The notes: generated by a model not told the origin, from the sequence alone. A DNA stretch of 8,190 nucleotides from Dehalococcoidia bacterium (GCA_028278465.1 JANQEF010000077.1:1-8190); one strand, 5' to 3'. Positions 1 to 6,017 are shown, numbered from the stretch's first letter. Numbers and translations: made by a program.

Positions 1-427
1 TGTGCGTGTTCTCGATGCACAGCAGCTTCGTCGGCGGCTTGTGGTAGTCGCGCGGCTTGACTGCAGCGTTGATCAGGTCAGGGTCGAGCACGCCGTGCCT
101 GTCGGTCTTGATCGGGTACATCACGACGCCGCCGAGGACCGATACGCCGCCTGCTTCGCTGTTGAAGATGTGGCACATGTCGCCGAGGATAATCTCGTCG
201 CCGCGCTGCGCATGCGACAGCACCGAGACCAGGTTTCCCTGCGTGCCGGAAGTCACGAACAGCCCGGCCTCCTTGCCAAGCATCTCCGCCGCCTTCTCTT
301 GCAACCGGTTTACTGTCGGGTCGTCGCCGTAGACGTCGTCACCGAGTTCGGCGTCGTACATCGCCTTCCGCATCTCTGGCGAGGGCTGGGTGACTGTGTC
401 GCTGCGGAGGTCGACTCTGATTTCCAT
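1..427 (-). CDS. ltaE: Low-specificity L-threonine aldolase, N-terminal part (cut by window edge)
   Basis: PLP-dependent fold-type I enzyme that cleaves L-threonine or L-allo-threonine to glycine and acetaldehyde in the cytoplasm. The 142 visible residues follow the family from its first positions: VDLRSDTVTQPS near residues 5-16, ELGDDVYGDDPTVNRL at 27-42, the SGTQGN cofactor-phosphate loop at about 60-65, a conserved His in the DMCH segment (residue 86), and IENTH at 138-142, where the family continues with N. The E. coli enzyme reads almost the same way in each of these stretches. The ATG at 425-427 is preceded by AAGGA with a 6-base gap, which fixes the start. The C-terminal portion, including the PLP lysine, lies beyond the left edge. 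The gene is downstream of the pilin on the same strand but is separated from it by a strong terminator. Confidence 0.95.
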   Translation of the reverse strand, partial: MEIRVDLRSDTVTQPSPEMRKAMYDAELGDDVYGDDPTVNRLQEKAAEMLGKEAGLFVTSGTQGNLVSVLSHAQRGDEIILGDMCHIFNSEAGGVSVLGGVVMYPIKTDRHGVLDPDLINAAVKPRDYHKPPTKLLCIENTH

Positions 428-433
428 CGGGTT

Positions 434-438
434 TCCTT
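434..438 (-). promoter_or_regulatory. Ribosome binding site of ltaE
   Basis: Read on the minus strand this is AAGGA, six bases before the ATG of the threonine aldolase. It supports that start, which also coincides with the beginning of family homology. Confidence 0.7.
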
Positions 439-575
439 CTGGCGAAATGGCTAGAGGCGGACCCGGCTCGCGCTCAGCCTTTGGACGGCCGTGATCCGGG
501 GCGAGGCGATTCTACCAACGTGGGAAGCTCCGGGCAGCAGGGGTCGGACATTCGCCCACCGCAATGCGCCGGAAC

Positions 576-610
576 AAAAAACGCCCCCGCCAACGATCGT
601 TGGCGGGGGC
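576..610 (-). terminator. Strong intrinsic terminator of the pilin gene (perfect 28-bp palindrome)
   Basis: Positions 583-610 form a perfect inverted repeat centred on GATC between 596 and 597. As RNA it gives a 12-bp, almost entirely G:C stem with a 4-base loop. On the minus strand it is followed after one base by six T residues (A run at 576-581 on the plus strand). It lies about 50 bases after the pilin stop codon. There is no T run on the other side, so it should act only on minus-strand transcription and should insulate ltaE from the pilin gene. Confidence 0.92.
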
Positions 611-660
611 AGCTCCGGATAGCGCCTGGTCGAGAAGGCGCAGTGGGAACTAACTACTGG

Positions 661-1038
661 TTAACAGCCTGACGCCTGCGTTACCTGGCCGGCCGTGTCC
701 CACGTGTAGGAACACTTCGTGGGGTTCTGCCGCAGGTAGTCCGGGAACAGGGTCTGGTTGCCGGTCGTACCGCTGTCAAAGTCAAACGACGAGAAGTTGT
801 TTGTCGCCGTTGAGTTGGCGTTCGTCGTCGAGGTCGTCAGACCACGGTCCGCGATGATCAGGTCAACTGCGGCCTGCACGGTCTGTGCCTCGGTGTTGTT
901 TGCTTCGGTATCGCCCGACCCGACAAATCGGCTCACGTTGGGGATGACGACTGCTGCGAGGGCGGCGATGATGCCGATCACTACGAGCAGCTCGACCAGC
1001 GTGAAGCCTCTCGACCGGGCATTCACTTCGCTCTGCAT
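661..1038 (-). CDS. Type IV pilin / type II secretion pseudopilin-like protein
   Basis: A 125-residue protein with a classical prepilin signal. It has an 11-residue polar leader ending in G, then FTLVELLVV, with cleavage expected between G11 and F12 by prepilin peptidase and the conserved Glu at mature position 5. The hydrophobic helix spans residues 12 to about 32 and would anchor the protein in the membrane before assembly into a pilus or pseudopilus. The C-terminal domain is short and very rich in Thr, Asn and Ser (about 68-96). It ends in a segment with two Cys, C109 and the last residue C125, which could form the disulfide-closed loop seen in many pilins. The ATG at 1036-1038 is chosen because GGAGGA precedes it and the leader then has normal length; the longer frame back to 1158 adds 40 unlikely residues. 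No pilus assembly genes are adjacent, so pilus, secretion or competence roles cannot be told apart. Confidence 0.93.
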   Translation of the reverse strand: MQSEVNARSRGFTLVELLVVIGIIAALAAVVIPNVSRFVGSGDTEANNTEAQTVQAAVDLIIADRGLTTSTTNANSTATNNFSSFDFDSGTTGNQTLFPDYLRQNPTKCSYTWDTAGQVTQASGC

Positions 1039-1043
1039 GGGTT

Positions 1044-1049
1044 TCCTCC
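1044..1049 (-). promoter_or_regulatory. Ribosome binding site that sets the pilin start
   Basis: The minus strand reads GGAGGA five bases before the ATG at 1036-1038. It favours this start over the upstream in-frame ATG at 1158 and gives a prepilin leader of 11 residues. Confidence 0.85.
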
Positions 1050-1228
1050 AAGATTGAACGTGCGCCGCAAGGTGGGCGCTGATGGAGTCGAGACTACGGA
1101 GCGAAGGTTGTGATGGCGGTGCAACGGGGAGTGGAACGGGTGTGCCTGAAGTGACCAACCTGATCTGGCGGTGTCGTCTGGCGGCGTTCGGCTACAGATT
1201 TCTTCAATCTTCGTCAATGCGCACTCCG

Positions 1229-1240
1229 TATACTCAAGGC
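1229..1240 (+). promoter_or_regulatory. Likely leaderless promoter (-10 element) of lspA
   Basis: TATACT at 1229-1234 is one base from the -10 consensus. Six bases later the in-frame GTG begins at 1241, so transcription would start at or beside the first base of the start codon. No good -35 hexamer is visible at 16-18 bases upstream, and no Shine-Dalgarno sequence fits either candidate start. The same spacing occurs at gltX, where the -35 is clear, which strengthens this call. Confidence 0.6.
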
Positions 1241-1873
1241 GTGGCACAGGAGACACATCCAGACACCGAGACGGCGCCCGTCGAACGCGCCGATGCGCCT
1301 GCGACCGCGCCGCCCGAAAAGCCGTCACGGCGGCCGCTATTCGCCGATCCGGTCCCGTGGGTGATGCTCGCCACGGCGCTCGGGCTGGACCAGCTGACCA
1401 AGGCGCTGGTGATCGAGAACCTGCGCCGCGGCGAGTCGTGGCCTGAAGAGGGCTTCTTCCGCTTCACTCACGCCTGGAACACCGGCACGGCGTTTAGCCT
1501 GTTCCAGGACCAGAGCACGATACTCACCTTCGTCTCGTTCGCCGCTGTGATCGCGCTCTACTTCGTCTACCGGTCCGTCGAGTCGCCGACGATCTGGGTG
1601 CGGATGGCATTCGGACTGCTGCTGGGCGGCGCATTCGGCAACCTGATCGACCGCATCAGGCTCGGGCATGTCACCGACTTCATCGACGTCGGTCCCTGGC
1701 CGATCTTCAACATCGCCGACTCTTCGATAGTCGTCGGCATATTCGTGCTGTTCCTGTTCTTCTGGTCAAACCCGGAAGACAAGAAAACTTCGCCCGCCGA
1801 CACTGCGCCGCCGGATGCAGGACCGCCGCCAGCCGCGGGCTCGGCGCAGGGCAACCAGCAGGAATCGGGCTGA
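1241..1873 (+). CDS. lspA: Lipoprotein signal peptidase (signal peptidase II)
   Basis: Inner-membrane aspartyl protease that removes the signal peptide from diacylglyceryl-prolipoproteins. With the GTG start the protein has 210 residues. All family motifs are present: LDQLTK (49-54), NTGTAFSLF (80-88), GGAFGNLIDR with catalytic Asp137, and FNIAD with catalytic Asp160. Four hydrophobic segments lie near 38-56, 93-110, 121-136 and 160-176. Most LspA proteins are about 160 residues. This one has an extra polar N-terminus of some 35 residues and a Pro/Ala-rich tail of about 34 residues after the last membrane helix, both expected in the cytoplasm. The ATG at 1217 is in frame, but it lies upstream of the TATACT element and has no ribosome binding site, so GTG 1241 is preferred. 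The stop overlaps the next gene by one base (TGATG), implying translational coupling. Confidence 0.96.
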   Translation: MAQETHPDTETAPVERADAPATAPPEKPSRRPLFADPVPWVMLATALGLDQLTKALVIENLRRGESWPEEGFFRFTHAWNTGTAFSLFQDQSTILTFVSFAAVIALYFVYRSVESPTIWVRMAFGLLLGGAFGNLIDRIRLGHVTDFIDVGPWPIFNIADSSIVVGIFVLFLFFWSNPEDKKTSPADTAPPDAGPPPAAGSAQGNQQESG

Positions 1874-2796
1874 TGGCGCGCCGCGTGGCGTGGCAGGTCG
1901 AAGCTGACGGCGACGCCCACAGGCTGGACGCGGCGCTTGCGCAACGCGCCGACTGGCTCTCACGGTCGGCAGCACAGAACGCAATCAGGAACGGCCTCGT
2001 GCGTGTGAACGACGAGGTCGAGACGCGCCCTTCGACCGCGCTGAAGCTCGACGACCGCGTCGAGTCGTTCCTGCCCGAGCCGGAAGACCCTGATGCGAGG
2101 CTGGTGGCCGCAGACGTTCCGGTCGACGTGATCTACCGCGACGACCACATACTGGTCGTGGACAAGCCACACGGAATCGCTGTCCATCCCGGCCCCGGTC
2201 ACCGCGACGACACTCTAGTCAACGGCCTGCTCAAGATTTTCCCGGAGACCGCCGCTGTCGGAGCGCCTGACAGGCCGGGCGTCGTGCACCGTCTCGACCT
2301 CGACACCAGCGGTCTGCTGATCTTCGCCCTGACTCCAGAGGCGTACGTGCAGCTCGGCAAAGCGATGCGGGAGCGGGCCATCAAGCGCACCTATACCGCT
2401 CTTGCTCACGGTCGAGTCCAGCCCGCCGAGGGCACCGTCGACGCGCCGATCGGCCGTGACCCGTCGAACAGGACGAGGCAGGCGGTGGTCGAGTCGGGCC
2501 GTGCAGCGAAGACGCACTATCGCACCGTCGAGCAGCTGCCGAACGCAACGCTGCTGGAGGTGGAGCTTGAGACGGGCCGCATGCACCAGATCAGGGTGCA
2601 CCTGACGGCCATCGGCTTCCCGGTGCTCGGCGACATGACCTACGGCAACAGCCCGAAGGTCAACGGCCTCAACCGCCAGTTCCTGCACGCGTCGCGCCTC
2701 AGCTTCGCTCATCCGGTGACCGGTGAGCAGATGACGCATGAGTCTCCCCTGCCCGCCGACCTCGCCTCGGTCCTGGAACGTCTGCGCCAGGCCTGA
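1873..2796 (+). CDS. RluA/RluD-family 23S rRNA pseudouridine synthase
   Basis: Converts specific uridines in ribosomal RNA to pseudouridine. The 307 residues show an N-terminal S4-like RNA-binding domain (about 17-75, with RLDAALAQ and NGLVRVND) followed by the RluA catalytic domain. The signature HRLDLDTSG lies at 139-147 with catalytic Asp142. DKPHGIAVHPG (97-107) and GRMHQIRVHL (235-244) are the other conserved blocks. The ATG overlaps the lspA stop by one base, and the lspA-pseudouridine synthase pair is common in bacteria (B. subtilis lspA-ylyB is an example). The S4 domain and overall layout resemble RluD, which modifies helix 69 of 23S rRNA, but the exact target cannot be read from sequence alone, so no symbol is given. 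Confidence 0.95.
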   Translation: MARRVAWQVEADGDAHRLDAALAQRADWLSRSAAQNAIRNGLVRVNDEVETRPSTALKLDDRVESFLPEPEDPDARLVAADVPVDVIYRDDHILVVDKPHGIAVHPGPGHRDDTLVNGLLKIFPETAAVGAPDRPGVVHRLDLDTSGLLIFALTPEAYVQLGKAMRERAIKRTYTALAHGRVQPAEGTVDAPIGRDPSNRTRQAVVESGRAAKTHYRTVEQLPNATLLEVELETGRMHQIRVHLTAIGFPVLGDMTYGNSPKVNGLNRQFLHASRLSFAHPVTGEQMTHESPLPADLASVLERLRQA

Positions 2797-2850
2797 AAAC
2801 TTCGTCGAAGCAGCCCGGCTAACAACCCGCCGCCTCGTGAAGCCTGAGCG

Positions 2851-2885
2851 TTGTCATCCGTTCGCCGGGCCGATACATTCTGAGT
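2851..2885 (+). promoter_or_regulatory. Promoter of gltX, predicted leaderless
   Basis: TTGTCA at 2851-2856 and TACATT at 2874-2879 are separated by exactly 17 bases, a good housekeeping-sigma promoter. Only six bases (2880-2885) separate the -10 from the gltX ATG at 2886, so the expected transcription start is the A of the start codon. No Shine-Dalgarno sequence precedes the ATG, which fits a leaderless mRNA. Confidence 0.8.
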
Positions 2886-4400
2886 ATGGCCACGAACACC
2901 ACCTCTCCCGCACGGACCCGCTTCGCCCCCAGCCCGACCGGCCAGATGCACATCGGCGGTGTCCGCACTGCGCTGTTCAGCTGGCTGCTCGCACGCCAGA
3001 CCGGCGGGCAGTTCATCCTCCGCATCGAGGACACAGACCGCAACCGCTACGTGCCCGGCACCGAGCAGTCGATCATGGAGTCGCTGCGCTGGCTCGGGCT
3101 CGACTGGGATGAGGGCCCGGACATCGGCGGACCACACGCGCCCTACACACAGTCTGAGCGGCTCGAGCTGTACCAGGACGCGACGAAGCAGCTGCTCGAG
3201 TCGGGCCACGCGTACGAGGACGACACTACGCCTGAGGAGCTGGAGGAGCTGCGGATCGCCCAGCAGGCGGCAGGAAAGCCGCCGGGCTACGACAACCGCG
3301 GGCGTTACAAGACGAAAGAGGAGATAGAGGCGTCACGCGCCGCCGGGAAGCCGATAGTAGTGCGTTTCAAGATCCCTGACCTCGGCACGCTCAAGTTCCA
3401 GGACGCAGTGCTCGGTGAGGTGGAGTTCGACCTGTCACTGCTGCAGGACTTCGTGATCATGAAGTCGGACGGCTACCCGACGTACCACCTGGCGCACATC
3501 GCCGATGACCGCGCGATGGAGATCACGCATGTTGTGCGTGGGCCGGAGTGGGTGCCGAGCACGCCGCGCCACGTCCTGATCCTCGATGCGCTGGGCTGGG
3601 AAAAGCCCGAATACATCCACGTGCCGCTGATCCTGGGCAAGGACCGATCGAAGCTCAGCAAGCGTCACGGCGCGGCATCGGCGCTGGAGTACCGCGACCA
3701 GGGCTTCCTGTCGGGCGCGGTCTTCAACTTCCTCGCCCTGCTCGGCTGGTCGCCCGGCGACGACACCGAGATCATGACGCGCGACGAGATCGTCGAACGG
3801 TTCTCGATCGACCGCATCCTGCAGAGCCCGTCGGTCTTCGACAACGAGAAGCTGGCGTGGATGAACGGCGTACACATCCGGCAGACCTCTGTAGAAGACC
3901 TGCTCGAGCCGGTCGCGGCAGTGCTGGAGAAGCCGGAAACCGAGGGCGGCCTGCCGGCCTCGGTCAGCAGGCCGGTCGACCGCGACTACCTGAAGCAGCT
4001 CCTTCCGCTGGTGCATGAGCGGCTGAAGACGCTGAACGAGGCGGCCGAAACGCTGTCCTTCTTCTTCGTCGACGAGATCAGCCCTGATGTTGAGGCGCTG
4101 CCGGGCCGTAAGTCAGACTCTGCAACCGCCGCTCGCTCGCTCGAGGAGTCGCTGGCGCTGGTGAAGACCGCCGAACCCTTCGAGCCCGAACACCTCGAAG
4201 CCGAGTTCCGAGCGCTTGCAGACCGGCTCGGCGTCAAGGCAGGTCCGCTCTTCACGCCGGTGCGCGTCGCCGTCACAGGTTCCAGCATGGCGCCACCGCT
4301 CTTCGACACCATCGTCGGCATCGGCCGCGAGCGGGTGATCGAGCGCATCGAAAACGCCATCGCGCTGTTGAACGGCGCCGGTCCAGCCTCAGACTCTTAG
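2886..4400 (+). CDS. gltX: Glutamyl-tRNA synthetase
   Basis: Class I aminoacyl-tRNA synthetase that attaches glutamate to tRNA-Glu at the cost of ATP. The 504-residue length is normal for a bacterial GluRS. The Rossmann-fold active site begins with RFAPSPTGQMHIGG (12-25, HIGH motif at 22-25), followed by LRIEDTD (45-51). The KMSKS equivalent is KLSKR at 256-260. The C-terminal half is the helical anticodon-binding domain. The region around 108-120, where many GluRS carry zinc-binding cysteines, has none (AYEDDTTPEELEEL), as in the Thermus enzyme. At 215-227 the sequence is THVVRGPEWVPST, with Pro220 where Asp or Glu is usual. Whether the enzyme is discriminating or also charges tRNA-Gln cannot be decided here. 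The gene has its own promoter 89 bases after the preceding operon, and I see no terminator after its stop. Confidence 0.98.
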   Translation: MATNTTSPARTRFAPSPTGQMHIGGVRTALFSWLLARQTGGQFILRIEDTDRNRYVPGTEQSIMESLRWLGLDWDEGPDIGGPHAPYTQSERLELYQDATKQLLESGHAYEDDTTPEELEELRIAQQAAGKPPGYDNRGRYKTKEEIEASRAAGKPIVVRFKIPDLGTLKFQDAVLGEVEFDLSLLQDFVIMKSDGYPTYHLAHIADDRAMEITHVVRGPEWVPSTPRHVLILDALGWEKPEYIHVPLILGKDRSKLSKRHGAASALEYRDQGFLSGAVFNFLALLGWSPGDDTEIMTRDEIVERFSIDRILQSPSVFDNEKLAWMNGVHIRQTSVEDLLEPVAAVLEKPETEGGLPASVSRPVDRDYLKQLLPLVHERLKTLNEAAETLSFFFVDEISPDVEALPGRKSDSATAARSLEESLALVKTAEPFEPEHLEAEFRALADRLGVKAGPLFTPVRVAVTGSSMAPPLFDTIVGIGRERVIERIENAIALLNGAGPASDS

Positions 4401-4520
4401 CGACAGTCCGCACTTCGCCGCTCTTGTAGTTCGCTCGCACGCACAGACGCCAATCCAGCGCGAACCTCGTCTCTATCCGCCGCCGCACGGACGCCACTGG
4501 CGAGAGCGAGAAGCAGCGAA

Positions 4521-4781
4521 ATGTTCAGGGATGAGGGCACAGAACCGAGCATCGAGTTCAAGCGCCACATGAGGGAGCGCGTGGAGCGCACGCCGACGCA
4601 GCTGATCGTGGTGGCACTGCCATTCCTGGCCACGGCACGTGTGGCGCTGCTGGTGCGGGACATGTACCTCAGGTCTCGGTGCGAGACGCTTGCCAGGAGG
4701 ATCGACGGCGAGCGCGACCTGAGGTCGATCGCGGCGAGACAGCGCTCATCCTCGCGATCCCAACGCTCTCAGACGAATTGA
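4521..4781 (+). CDS. Hypothetical small protein (uncertain ORF)
   Basis: An 86-residue ORF in the 471-base space between gltX and rpsU. I do not recognise it. The product is basic, with a moderately hydrophobic stretch (QLIVVALPFLATARVALLV, about 27-45) that could be a single membrane helix or a buried strand, and a Ser/Arg/Gln-rich tail from about residue 70 that looks non-coding. In its favour, third-position G or C is high from the ATG at 4521 to about 4735, whereas the same frame just upstream (4401-4520) is near half, so the composition changes at the proposed start. Against it, the ribosome binding site is poor (GAGAAG about 8 bases away), no family is evident, and an overlapping minus-strand frame (4397-4663) shares the same third positions. 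It may also be a decayed gene. Its stop TGA (4779-4781) overlaps the -35 box of rpsU. Confidence 0.4.
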   Translation: MFRDEGTEPSIEFKRHMRERVERTPTQLIVVALPFLATARVALLVRDMYLRSRCETLARRIDGERDLRSIAARQRSSSRSQRSQTN

Positions 4782-4807
4782 CCCTGCGGAACTGCGGCGA
4801 GTATCAT
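4778..4807 (+). promoter_or_regulatory. Promoter of rpsU
   Basis: TTGACC at 4778-4783 and TATCAT at 4802-4807 are 18 bases apart, each one base off the housekeeping-sigma consensus. Transcription would start near 4814 and leave a leader of roughly 58 bases before the GTG. This is the strongest promoter-like sequence in the window, as expected for a ribosomal protein gene. Confidence 0.75.
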
Positions 4808-4871
4808 TTGACACCTGTCCGGGACGCGTAACGGCGTCCGCACCTGATCGAACAGAGGCTGGAGTTGGCAA

Positions 4872-5063
4872 GTGGAAGTTCGAATTAACGAGGGCGAGAG
4901 TTTCGAGGCGTTCCTGCGCCGTTTCACCAAGCGCGTGCAGCAGGAAGGCATCGTGTCTGAGACTCGCCGCCGCCAGCACTTCGAGCCGCCGAACGTCCTG
5001 CGCAAGAAGAAGGCTGCATCCAAGCGCCGCAAGAGCATCAAGGCGACGCTGAAGAACATGTAG
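4872..5063 (+). CDS. rpsU: 30S ribosomal protein bS21
   Basis: Small basic protein of the 30S subunit that binds near the anti-Shine-Dalgarno end of 16S rRNA. The 63 residues match the family along their length: VRINEGESFEAFLRRF at 3-18, a central region with ETRRRQHFE at 30-38, and a Lys/Arg-rich C-terminus (KKKAASKRRKS). The start is GTG, with GGAG at 4861-4864 and a 7-base gap. The gene has its own promoter and its own terminator, so it appears monocistronic. Confidence 0.95.
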   Translation: MEVRINEGESFEAFLRRFTKRVQQEGIVSETRRRQHFEPPNVLRKKKAASKRRKSIKATLKNM

Positions 5064-5091
5064 CCACCGGGCTCGTCCCGGTTGACTGAAG

Positions 5092-5118
5092 AAGCGCCCT
5101 GAGACCGGGCGCTTTTTT
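5092..5118 (+). terminator. Intrinsic terminator of rpsU
   Basis: AAGCGCCC (5092-5099) pairs with GGGCGCTT (5107-5114) around a 7-base loop and is followed by a T run ending at 5118. It lies about 30 bases after the rpsU stop and closes that transcription unit before purQ. Confidence 0.92.
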
Positions 5119-5155
5119 GTTGGTCCGTTCCCCCGTCGCTACGCTGGCGAAGCGG

Positions 5156-5161
5156 TATCAT
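5156..5161 (+). promoter_or_regulatory. Possible -10 element for purQ
   Basis: TATCAT lies 70 bases before the purQ ATG and is identical to the rpsU -10; the shared word extends to nine bases (GTATCATTT). No convincing -35 is seen 16-18 bases upstream. Because the rpsU terminator ends at 5118, purQ needs a promoter in this short interval and this is the best candidate. The predicted leader is unusually rich in C. Confidence 0.45.
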
Positions 5162-5231
5162 TTTTCCGTCCCATCCCGGCCCGGCCCGCTGCCCGACCCG
5201 CCAAACTCTGGCCAGCAACGAAAGAGCCCGC

Positions 5232-5933
5232 ATGAAATTCGGAATCGTCGTCTTTCCTGGAACGTGGAGCGAGCACGACACCTTCTACGCGGTCCACGAC
5301 GTGCTCGACCAGCCGGCACGGCTGATCTGGCACAAGGAGACCGACATCTCCGACTGCGACGCCATCGTCCTGCCCGGCGGCTTCTCGTACGGTGACTACC
5401 TGCGCTGCGGAGCCATTGCCCGCTTTTCACCCGTCATGGAATCGGTGCGGGACTTCGCACGCCGCGGCGGACCTGTCATCGGCATCTGCAACGGCTTCCA
5501 GGTGCTCTGCGAGGCCGGGCTGCTGCCCGGAGCGCTCGTGCGCAACGAGCACCTCGAGTTCCGCTGCGAATGGGTGAACCTGCGCGTCGAGCGCACGGAC
5601 ACGCCGTTCACGAACACAGCGGAGACCGGCCAGCTTCTTCGCGTCCCGATCTCGCACGGCGAGGGCAACTGGCAGGCGGACGCCGAGACTGTCCGGTGGG
5701 TGGAGGACAACGGCCAGGTGCTGCTTCGGTACGTCGATGACAACGGCCAGCTTTCTGGCCCCTCGAACCCGAACGGCTCCATCAACGGCATCGCCGGTCT
5801 CGTAAACGAGTCGGGCAACGTGCTCGGGCTGATGCCGCACCCCGAGAAGGCCTGTGAGGACCTGATCGGCGGCGCAGACGGCAATGTGCTGTTCGAGTCG
5901 ATCATCAGGTCGGCAACCGGCGTCACGGTCTAG
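5232..5933 (+). CDS. purQ: Phosphoribosylformylglycinamidine synthase, glutaminase subunit PurQ
   Basis: Class I glutamine amidotransferase that hydrolyses glutamine and passes ammonia to PurL for conversion of FGAR to FGAM, the fourth step of purine synthesis. The 233 residues are typical for the subunit. The N-terminal VVFPGTWSEHD (6-16) and PGGFSYGDYLRCGAIAR (48-64) are family signatures. The nucleophile is Cys86 in GICNGFQVL, and His203 and Glu205 in MPHPEKA complete the triad. SHGEGN lies at 141-146. The start is clear from homology, but its ribosome binding site (AAAGAG, 5-base gap) is weak. It is the separate small-subunit form, as in Bacillus and cyanobacteria, not the fused enterobacterial PurL. 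No obvious intrinsic terminator follows. Confidence 0.97.
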   Translation: MKFGIVVFPGTWSEHDTFYAVHDVLDQPARLIWHKETDISDCDAIVLPGGFSYGDYLRCGAIARFSPVMESVRDFARRGGPVIGICNGFQVLCEAGLLPGALVRNEHLEFRCEWVNLRVERTDTPFTNTAETGQLLRVPISHGEGNWQADAETVRWVEDNGQVLLRYVDDNGQLSGPSNPNGSINGIAGLVNESGNVLGLMPHPEKACEDLIGGADGNVLFESIIRSATGVTV

Positions 5934-6017
5934 CGCTCCGACGCTAACCTCGGCCGACAGTGCCAATATCGCCGCGCAACCGGCGCATCGCGGCCAGCTC
6001 CGTGCATTAAAACCCGT

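Noticed and set aside
2..454. 150-residue plus-strand ORF at the left edge
   Set aside because: It is the antisense shadow of the threonine aldolase gene, whose minus-strand product matches its family throughout.
509..514. Minus-strand TAGAAT as a -10 for ltaE
   Set aside because: The hexamer is reasonable and the 75-base leader plausible, but the -35 (CTGCCC at 17 bases) is poor and this is a short motif in a 150-base space.
1082..1216. Upstream extension of lspA to ATG 1082
   Set aside because: The extra residues show no family similarity, no ribosome binding site precedes them, and they would span the divergent promoter region.
1189..1217. Minus-strand TTGACG as a -35 for the pilin gene
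   Set aside because: With a 17-base spacer the -10 would be TAGCCG, which matches poorly, and the leader would be over 140 bases. I could not place a pilin promoter with confidence.
2800..2812. CTTCG / CGAAG hairpin after the pseudouridine synthase gene as a terminator
   Set aside because: The stem is very short with a one-base loop and has no T run.
4397..4663. 88-residue minus-strand ORF antisense to the gltX-rpsU gap
   Set aside because: It has no recognisable product, and its last 40 codons (4401-4520) lose the high third-position GC. Its frame mirrors the plus-strand ORF, so it is more likely a shadow.
4861..4890. GTTCGAATT resembling a tRNA T-loop
   Set aside because: It is codons 3-5 of rpsU, and no acceptor or anticodon stem can be drawn around it.
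5931..5946. Hairpin TAGCG / CGCTA at the purQ stop as a terminator
   Set aside because: The stem is only five pairs with no T run after it.
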